A stretch of DNA of 64,000 nucleotides. It comes from Dendrophyllia cribrosa. Lineage: Eukaryota > Cnidaria > Anthozoa > Scleractinia > Dendrophylliidae. How positions within the stretch are numbered: position 1 is the first letter of the stretch; every line of letters starts with the position of its first letter. The position numbers and the translations under genes were made by a program. Below are positions 56,000 through 64,000 of this stretch, piece by piece. The stretch is from positions 38,246,811 to 38,310,810 of the forward strand of contig JAJLRJ010000004.1 of NCBI GenBank assembly GCA_024195265.1. The letters are read 5' to 3'. The notes below the pieces were generated by a model that had not been told where the DNA came from, searched no databases, and worked only from the letters and a program-made list of their open reading frames with translations.

Positions 56000-57285
56000 G
56001 GGGCCAGTAGTTATCTTGCAACAAAGACAAGGGAAGTGTTCAGTAGCATTTTGGTTTGGAGTTAGCAAACAAATGACAGTACTTTTTTCAAATCTGTTTC
56101 CAATGGAACGCTTAGATTTCAAATCCAAAAAATCTGGATTTGGATTGAATTCATCTAATCCTTCCTCTGAGTGGATTCGATGGATTCGAAATCCTTTTTA
56201 TAAAGCTTGCGCTGCCATTAAAAATTTTCTTCTGTGAAGGCGAGCTCGAGGAAAACAAAAAAGATCAGCCTTCATCTTTCTGGCCTTATTGTTGATCACA
56301 CCGTTCAAAGAGACTGTAAACACTGCTGACCACAATTTAGGTGGACCACTTTGAAAGTTTTGAGAACACCGTTACTAGGTCCCAGGCCTCATTTCTCATT
56401 TCAAATTTGACGCTTTCAAGTTGTTTCCATGGCAACTTTCGTATTGCACTTTATAACCTAATTTGCACTCTATAATGTATTTATGCATTCGTCATTGACC
56501 AATCAGAAACTGTATATTTTGTTGAGTATATTATAAAGGTTCTCAGGGCTTTCAATAAGCACCGACGGCCGACGAAAACCGTCGGCTACTTTGCCTGGAG
56601 AAGTCAACTATTTCTTCCACCAAACTGAAGAAATATAAGAAAAATTATTTTAAAACTTGTTGATACAGTCGGTTACTGTACTCAAACGCACTGCCTACTT
56701 CAAATTTTATTGAAACCCCTGGGTTCATTAACAGGTTCTTATTTTTATAAGAAAGATATGATACCAGTGCCTGGTAGAAGGGCGGCATGTATATTAATTT
56801 AATGCCAAAACCAGCCTGGCGTTTGGACAGTACTGTATGTACTGTATATATACGAAATTTAGAGATTTTTATAGTACATACATGTTTAAGTTCACTACAG
56901 TACTTTTGAGAGTCATGTCTTTTATCTTTGCCTGAAGATCTTTAAGGTTCATTTTCTAAAATAAGAACCTGTTTCAAATTTTAGGCTAAATAGGTTCTTA
57001 TGTAAAGAGGGTCTAAATTGATATTTTTAGGCTAACAGGTTCTTAAATTCTAGGTTCTTATAAGCGGGTAAGTACTGTATTTCTTCTGTTTGTACTGTTT
57101 ATTTTACGAAAAAAATTTAAAAGGCAGCACAATTTAAAAATTGCCCTATTATGCATTGCAAACCGTAAAACCCTCTTATAGCATGTCATGTACATTGTAT
57201 GCTTACAGACTGTGTCCCAAAAAATCCAAAACAACAACAACAACAATGACATTTATTAACATACAGTACCTCCCAAAAGTAAGTG
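56000..57285. other. Non-coding stretch with AGGTTCTTA repeats
   Basis: Several copies of 'aggttcttat' (about 56733, 56990, 57032, 57051) and a GCCGACG...CGTCGGC hairpin at about 56565-56585 suggest decayed MITEs. No gene is supported. Confidence 0.4.
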
Positions 57286-57293
57286 CCCGTCGT

Positions 57294-57336
57294 CGCGCGC
57301 TACGCGATTTGCGTCGCGCGAATCGCGTAGCGCGCG
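57294..57336. repeat. Perfect CpG-rich hairpin
   Basis: CGCGCGCTACGCGATT (57294-57309) and AATCGCGTAGCGCGCG (57321-57336) are perfect 16-base arms around an 11-base loop. Confidence 0.9.
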
Positions 57337-57339
57337 AGG

Positions 57340-59525
57340 TTTTAAACAACATATACCATGGCTAAACCTTCTTGTGCGATTTTAATACCCCATCGTAACG
57401 TCAACAATAGAGCTACAGCTGTAAATATGCGAGCGAATTGAACACCATGGCGACCAGAAAACCCCATTGAAAAGTATCGCATGGACCTGACTCACTCACT
57501 CACTCCCGACTCGCAACCCACGACATAAAGTGCTTCTCTACTGACGGTAGACAAGTCAAAAATTGAATGCTTGAGTCGAGCGAACCTTCTCGCCACAAAA
57601 TTATATTAAAGATGTAAAACTTTACATTTGTATGTCAGGTTAAAGCAACCGAAAGCCAGTGTGCTGCTTTTTACCTACCCTAGTCTACTGACATTCGTCC
57701 AATGAAACATGACACCTGAAGCGAGAACCGTTTATGCTGCAGCTTCCTCCATCTTCATCGTCCGTTCGTTGCATCTGTGAGGAAAATTACAAACGTTTCA
57801 ATACAAAAGACCTTACAGGACGCAGTATGATAACTATTTGAAAAGTTGCAAAATATATGAGTTTCTAAAGAAACGCTGCCCTCGTAAACCCACTTCGGAG
57901 CGACTAAAACTGAAAGAGACATGCTTTCGAATCAACAGGCACACGATGCAGCCTTTCTGTTGCTTTGTCGGGCAATAGCCACTAACCCTTCATCTAAGAA
58001 ATCTGTTTTCTACAATTGTTTAGCCTTGTCTTCGGCTTATTTATCAAGAGAAGTGCAAAACCTGAATAGAATGACACCCAAAAGCATACATGCACCTACC
58101 TTCGAGCTTTCGGCGCGCTTCTATCCAACTGCCAGAGACTGCCAGACCATGTGACTGCAGCACGAGAGGACTGGAACGAGAAACAAAGGAAAATCGCGAG
58201 AGTCTCGTGGTATATCTCGCGTGGTGTTTGGCTCTATAAAAAGTTTTCTCAAACTTACTTGTCCTTGTCTCCTCTTTGCACATGAACAAAGTTGTTTTCA
58301 TCATCTAGAACAAAGAACTAACGTTAAAAAAATTCGAAGGGCAACAGTGATCTCAAAGCCAAAGTGGAAGCCATTGACTGACGCGCTTCCGAAAACAAAT
58401 TGAAGTCAATTTTGCAATCACCTTGATATTGCCCTATATGGCCTTCGATTTTGGGATTTTGGGAACAGTGGAATAACAAGATTTTAATCCAAGATGGTGA
58501 AATTAATATTAAAAAAGGAATAAGGGACTTCAAATACCGCAAGGGCCACAGATTTTTGAAAAAAATACTCGTTTAAATTATTCCGCCAGTGCTCTCGGAC
58601 ACAAGCGATTACGTATCGGAACGGTTTTTTGAGCTTGATTTGAATGATAAGCATAGAGAAAAGTGTCGAAAGAATCCGGTAATGTTCATGCCCGGAAGTT
58701 TTATCTGATTTAACACCAGAATAATCTAGAATAGTTGGAAACATTACAAGAAACGCATGGGATGTCCCGGAATATCACTAGAACGCATCATGTAATGACA
58801 AATGGTCCTTGTGCCGGCTAACAAGTGGAGACGAAATCGATCATAATTTATATCCCGCTTTGCGAGCTTAGCTGAAAGGGCGCTTCCGCGGTTATGATAT
58901 ATCGATTGAGACTCACTTAATGGATAACGTGGGTCCTGTGAGGAGTGATTCGCTTCAACATTCGCTGCTCTGGAAATGTTGGCTTGTTTAATTTCAGAAC
59001 TGGGACAGAAGCCGTCACCTTCTCGTTAGAGGGAATTTCTTGACATGTTTGATAAATTTACCACGTCCTTCTTTTTTCGATTTGCGCCATGGTCATTTTT
59101 GCTGTAAGGAGAAAGTTCAGAACTCACCTGGTCATCGTCGACATGTTGCAAGTGAACTTGCCATTATTTTTAGCCGGTGAACTCCGACAGGGATGCAAAC
59201 TTTTATATAAAACACGCAAAACTCACTTCAATAGTACCAGACTAAACAACAAGAATTTGGAATACCGAATGCTTGTAACTTGTAAAGGCTGCTTCCTACC
59301 AAACATTTTTAACGCTGGTTGCAAGACCGTCCCAGTTGCAGATTGAAAGCATATTAACTACTTTTTTGTCGAGAAAAATGTCAGAATAAATTATTATTTT
59401 AAATTGACCTAATAAAGGATATGCAAATAGCGCGCCTACATTCCACACCAATTTATGTGCGCCAAGTTTACATCCTATTGGACCCAAAAGGCCGGGACGA
59501 ACGACTTGTCAAAACATAAAACCTT
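57340..59525. other. No supported gene
   Basis: Overlapping frames occur on both strands with no domain. A repeat-like 'tctcgtggtatatctcgcgtgg' occurs near 58203. Confidence 0.4.
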
Positions 59526-59535
59526 AAAGTGTGTA

Positions 59536-60013
59536 TGACAGTGATTTTTTTTATTTGCTTGATCGATTTTTCTTCTCTGCGTTGTAGCCGTCAAAAAACG
59601 TGAAATTTCACTTCCGGTGTGTTACAAAACCGTGCAAGAAGAAAGACTGGAAATAGTCCGCTGTGACGTCAATACAGGAATGCCGGTGTCGAGGTTTCTC
59701 AGTTCCTCACATTTTTTTATGTGCCCTGAGGAAAAAACATGGTTCTATTAAGGTGTGTTGTCTATGGTTGTAGCAACACGCACCAAAAAATGGAGAAACT
59801 GAGAAATCGCGACACTGGCATTCTTGTATTGACGTCACAGCGGACTATTTCCAGTCTTTCTTCTTGCGCGGTTTTGTAACACACCGGAAGTGAAATTTCA
59901 CGTTTTTAGACGGCCAAAACGCGGAGAAGGAAAATCGATATCGAAATTTTTTTCCATTTTCTTATCAGAACATCATGTAGATTCGATCAAGCAAATAAAA
60001 AAATCACTGTTAT
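59536..60013. mobile_element. Fold-back element with a THAP start codon region in its loop
   Basis: Arms of about 180-200 bases (starting CAGTGATTTTTTTTATTTGC at 59536 and ending with its complement at about 60013) match closely in inverted orientation, including TGACGTCA sites at about 59663 and 59829. The loop, at about 59740-59790, contains an ATG followed by VLLRCVVYGCSNTHQK, the first Cys pair of a THAP zinc finger. It therefore looks like an internally deleted derivative of a THAP-encoding DNA transposon. Confidence 0.65.
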
Positions 60014-60070
60014 TGCGTCGACGAAGGAGACGCTTCCTAATCTTGTCGGCTAGGCGGAACGAATCGAGAA

Positions 60071-60218
60071 AAGTGTCGGTACCAAATCTGCGCCATCTTG
60101 AAACGTCACAATAGTATCCAGCATGCTTAGCGCGTCGTCAGTCTAAGCGGAAGGAATTGAGAAAAGTGTCGGTACCAAATCTGCGCCATCTTGAAACGTC
60201 ATAATAGTATCCAGCATC
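60071..60218. repeat. Direct duplication of 54 bp, 94 bp apart
   Basis: 'aagtgtcggtaccaaatctg' starts nearly identical 54-base copies at about 60071 and 60165, with only one or two differences and similar flanks. Confidence 0.85.
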
Positions 60219-60219
60219 G

Positions 60220-61250
60220 CGTGGAAATCAGGCATCATCCTGGGGAGCTGGGGTTCCGAAATGTCACATGTGAATAATCTATTTGTCTTGATTTAGTTTC
60301 GGATATTTTCCCGATTTTGGAATCGTACGGCTCAATATTTCAATGCCTACTAAAAGTACGCAGTGGAAAAATTGGACTAAGGTTCTTCTCCGGACCAAGT
60401 AAGTTGTTGGGTCTCTTTGGAATCAAGCAAGAAGTTACAGATTTTCCTCGCTACCGTTCTGGTATGTTTTGAATGTTCTATCTTGATTTTGCTGTGGTTC
60501 TCTGCCTGATTTGGGAAACTTTCACCTAAATACCGACGTCGTTCTTCGCGATGTTCTACGGTACGGTGCAATTCGCTTGTCTTGTAGCAATATTAATTCA
60601 CTGACCGGCCGCGCCAGGCGAACGCAGATTAACTTTACAGTGCTTGAAATTGCGCCTGTATCGGGCGCATTTGCGACTAAAGATTTCGCAGTTTTGTGAC
60701 TAAAATTTGTCTAGCTAATAAAGGAATTATATTCAACAGTCTTGTGTCTTACTTGCAACTGGTAGTTGTAATTTTATCCGAAAAATCCTGCGAAATTCAC
60801 GTTGAATGTTGCGTGATTTAAACGTCGATTTCATGCTCCATTAACGCGATGTCCAAGAACAGGCTTTCACAGAAATTTCTCATTTCCGGTTCCGGTATTA
60901 GTACATGTACTGAGGAGTATGATTTCAGAATCGGAGAAATAACCGAAATGAAATCAAGACAAATATACTACTTATATGTCGGAAAAATCTGAGACCTTTC
61001 GGAGTACACAGCACGGCAGGATTTTGCCCGATTCCACGGCGATAGCGTGAATTTGTTTGATGTCGGCCCGACGTTTTTGCCTGCGTGACATATCTCGCGA
61101 CATAGCCCTTTTAAACAGTGGCTGAATTAATTCATGAAACTGAGGTACTAGGTCAAGACGAGGTGCCACGGGATAAGGAGACGCACTGTAATCTATGATT
61201 ACTACTAGTATACACTTTAAATAAGCCGTATTCTAGAACTGGCAACGGTC
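60220..61250. other. No supported gene
   Basis: Only short frames on both strands with no pattern. Confidence 0.4.
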
Positions 61251-61261
61251 AAACGAGACGC

Positions 61262-61838
61262 GTTTCGAACCACAGGCTTCCCAAGCACAAAATTCGTCTT
61301 TTTGATGTGTTTTTGAGAGCCCTTCGGGCGGCCGACTCTACATACGTGGTGTATGCGACAGCTTGTGTACATAGAGAAATGTGTGGAAAATCACGGATTC
61401 TCTAAAATTGGGTAAATAACTATCAATTTTGAAATAAAGTTTACCTACCTCAAATGCGTCGCTTACTTGTGTCTTGTACCGAATTTGAAGCTATTCCGAC
61501 GCCATTTAGCGAAGTTATTCGAAGTCGTTGTCTCCCCTTCTATTATAAAAAGAAGACAACGAAGGGGAGACAACGACTTCGAATAACTTCGCTAAATGGC
61601 GTCGGAATGGCTTCAAATTCGGTACAAGACACAAGTAAGCGACACATTTGAGATAGGTAAACTTTATTTCAAACTAGATAGTTATTTACCCAATTTTAGA
61701 GAATTCGTGATTTTCCCATACATTTCTCTATATACACAAGCTGTCGCATACACCACGTATGTAGAGTCGGCCGCCCGAAGGGCTCTCAAAAACACATCAA
61801 AAAGACGAATTTTGAGCTTGAGAAGCCTGTGTTCGAAC
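61262..61838. repeat. Long palindrome with arms of about 280 bp
   Basis: The left arm (to about 61545) and the right arm (from about 61556) are inverted copies with roughly a dozen differences, around a short centre CTATTATAAAAAGA. Both contain the hairpin-like GCCCTTCGGGCGG. Neither arm encodes a recognisable protein. The outer ends fade, without a clear target duplication. Confidence 0.85.
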
Positions 61839-61839
61839 T

Positions 61840-62900
61840 TGTTTTTAAACCAGATGTTTTCGTCTTATTATAAACACCCGCGATAAGCTATATCGGCATG
61901 TGTGACATTTTCGAAAAATCGCCTTACCTGAACAATCAAAAAACTGAATAGCTCATGTAGCCGCAGTTTTATGTTGAAAGCGAATTTAAAATTCTGAGAT
62001 AAAATTGTTTTGAAACTGTTTATTCCCTGAATTAAACAGTGTTGAAACCATTCCAAAAGGACGTACAAAAAAATTGACAAAATTCAAACAAACTTCACCA
62101 GCTACTCTCCAGCATTTAAAAAACCTCCACTGTTGGAACAAATTGACGTAAAATGTTGAAAATAAAGTCTAAATTCCAATTCTTTTTTTAGCAAGTTTCG
62201 CATACGCAACAAACGGACAACCATATGACGTCATCAAATATTTAATGGACATGCGCGATAGGCAATAATTATATCCTGTTTCGTCTGACACTGAAACATC
62301 ATTTCCATGATTTTTCAAAGAAATTTGAAATAAGACGGTATTTCCAACAATTTAACGTCAATTTCTTTCAAGAGTAGAGGCAAAATTGCTCGCAAAAAAT
62401 GGCTATAGAAACGACAAACTCGTCAATCCTGTACCTTAGACATCAAATAGAACTTCTAATTCATGCTATTCTACTTAAACAAGAGATTATAATTAGACAG
62501 AGAGGGAGTCTAGGGGCCTTGGCTGGGATATGTTAATTGCAAAAAAGTTATTCTTATTAACAATGCGGACCAATGCGGAAACATTTTCCGGTCAGCGCAT
62601 CAAATCGATTCAATCACTTTTCCAGAAATTGTACTTACACTTTGGCTCTAAATAACCTCTAACCTGTCAGTATAGAGTTTCTTGGTAGCTGACCTCAACA
62701 GAACTGATATTCATTTTCCATGGAAAGAAGTTGCACCTGACAAAGGCCTTCCAAACGTATAAAAGCTTATAGAAAACAAACGTCCATGCATGCATGCATG
62801 CATGCGAGACGGTTTTAGCATTTTTAACTCCTTGCCGTGTTGAAATCCCTAAAAAGTGATTTTCCCAGAAGAGCATCCTTCTATCCTTCAGCTACATATG
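61840..62900. other. No supported gene; (CATG)n tract
   Basis: A (CATG) run of about five units lies at 62785-62805. Otherwise the sequence is unremarkable and AT-rich. Confidence 0.4.
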
Positions 62901-62911
62901 CTATATTCTGG

Positions 62912-63047
62912 ACTGGACTCTGGACTCTGGACTCTGGACTCTGGACTCTGGACTCTGGACTCTGGACTCTGGACTCTGGACTCTGGACTCTGGACTCTGG
63001 ACTCTGGACTCTGGACTCTGGACTCTGGACTCTGGACTCTGGACTCT
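62912..63047. repeat. 7-bp minisatellite (GGACTCT)n
   Basis: About 19 near-perfect units. Because 7 is not a multiple of 3, every forward frame reads the same heptapeptide (WTLDSGL in rotation), so the open frames here are artefacts of the repeat. Confidence 0.95.
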
Positions 63048-63059
63048 AGAATGTAGACT

Positions 63060-64000
63060 TTATGAAAACATTTAACCTGAAATGGTGTTAAAATATTGGA
63101 ACACTGAAAAGGTTTGTGCGATCAACTATTTCAGGAGAACACCCCACGGTTTGCAATGGTTTTCTTTATTGTAGGTATTGGGTTAAAGAAATCGGCGAGC
63201 AGAGCGAAACGAGCGCTAATTAGGGAAAGGGTTAGGTTTGGGTCGGCCCTTCCCTCTCCACAGTCTCCACAGGCTAACTTACATTTCGATTCAAGGATCC
63301 AGTGAGTGAGAAGAGACGGAGAAGAGAGAAAAAGGTGGGGGGGGGGGGGGAGAGTGGGAGGGGTTAGGGGAGGGTCCAGTCCAGATTATAGCCCAATAGA
63401 AGTAAATCACGTTATCTTAATTGCACGATTAATGTACAGCTTTAAACGTGCGAGTTCCCTGTCAATGCTACAAACTGTGATGATTAAGGTAATTAATTTC
63501 TATTTTCTTTTTTAATTTTTCTGTGACGACGTTATTACAATTGGGTGTAGATGTCACATTTGTAGTGGTAAGAAAATAAAACAGCTGCAACTTCCAATGA
63601 AAGTTATCAAATGGAGTTTGAGTTTGAGGAAATGAAGTGTTTAGGATTCATATCTTATTGCTTATATTTGTTTTCTTCGCTCGAATTAGTACATTCGTCA
63701 GCGATGGGGTTGCATGTTTTTTTTTTAAAATAATAGTCTACTATTTTCCAGTTTTTATCTTCTTCCAAGATTCTTAAATTTAGCTGGAAGGGTGAAGGTG
63801 CTAGGATTGGGGATCGAAGAGGGTAAGTAGCATTGTTTCCATCTCTCCAAGTTACAGAAATTGTAGATAGCCAACGGCATTGATTGCTTTCCGAGAGTTC
63901 TTCAATCCCCAAGATTGTAATACTACTAATGACATGAAGCTTTCGCCACATTGAACATTTTCATTTTACAAAAATTGTGAAAATTCGAGGACACAATAAA
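63060..64000. other. No supported gene; poly-G tract
   Basis: A run of about 13 G bases occurs near 63336-63350 within a purine-rich stretch. A minus-strand frame at 63655-63951 has no recognisable pattern. Confidence 0.4.

Noticed and set aside
62912..63047. Possible CRISPR-like array
   Set aside because: The units are contiguous 7-mers without spacers and the genome is eukaryotic. No CRISPR arrays are present in the window.
62837..63056. Two overlapping open frames encoding WTLDSGL repeats
   Set aside because: They are a direct consequence of the 7-bp minisatellite, open in every forward frame.

Overview
This window is eukaryotic and almost certainly animal DNA: AT-rich, with introns carrying GT/AG signals, polyadenylation-type signals and very few long reading frames. 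The mix of families (Kolobok, PIF/Harbinger, Mutator-like, piggyBac, pogo, BEL/Pao, Penelope-like, CR1-like LINE, tRNA-derived SINE, plus SAP and ZAD-type exons) resembles cnidarian, particularly stony-coral, genomes. That assignment is inference from recalled family resemblance, not from a search. I see no convincing intact host gene. The window is a nested transposon graveyard containing two young or intact elements.

Layout. 0-10 kb: eroded exons of unrecognised proteins, an F-box-like frame, an OTU-like remnant, a LINE reverse-transcriptase tail, a tRNA-headed SINE, a SAP-domain exon on the minus strand and a broken MULE transposase. 11-19 kb: unknown transposon-like exons, a ZAD-like zinc-finger exon, the end of a BEL/Pao pol with an LTR-like start, and a long broken transposase-like gene. 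19.68-30.94 kb: an 11.26-kb Kolobok-type element with TTAA target duplications and TIRs of about 215 bp. Its left end drives a THAP plus DDE transposase gene (+). Its right end drives a gene (-) carrying the P2X7-receptor cytoplasmic ('ballast') domain. Its long intron later suffered a tandem duplication, a 2-kb insertion and a young head-to-head pair of Penelope-like retroelements with nearly identical 1.47-kb arms.

31-44 kb: further remnants (unknown transposon protein, hAT-like, piggyBac, gag-like, pogo/Tigger, a 271-bp tandem array in coding sequence, CR1-like LINE). 44.57-49.30 kb: a complete, apparently intact PIF/Harbinger transposon with TAA target duplications. It carries convergent genes for a MADF/Myb-like protein (2 exons, 340 aa) and a HARBI1-type transposase (2 exons, 438 aa with all three acidic catalytic residues). 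50.4-52.2 kb: a nearly full-length but frameshifted Mutator-like transposase. 52-64 kb: mostly non-coding, with MITEs, long fold-back palindromes (one with the start of a THAP domain in its loop) and a 7-bp minisatellite.

The most striking finding is two textbook type I hammerhead ribozymes, at 35793-35836 and 49761-49807. Their catalytic cores are identical, but their stem I sequences differ by compensatory changes. Both lie some 50-80 nt downstream of CCAAT and TATA-like promoter signals and just upstream of an open frame. The Penelope-like copies carry a separate, degenerate hammerhead-like motif at each outer end.
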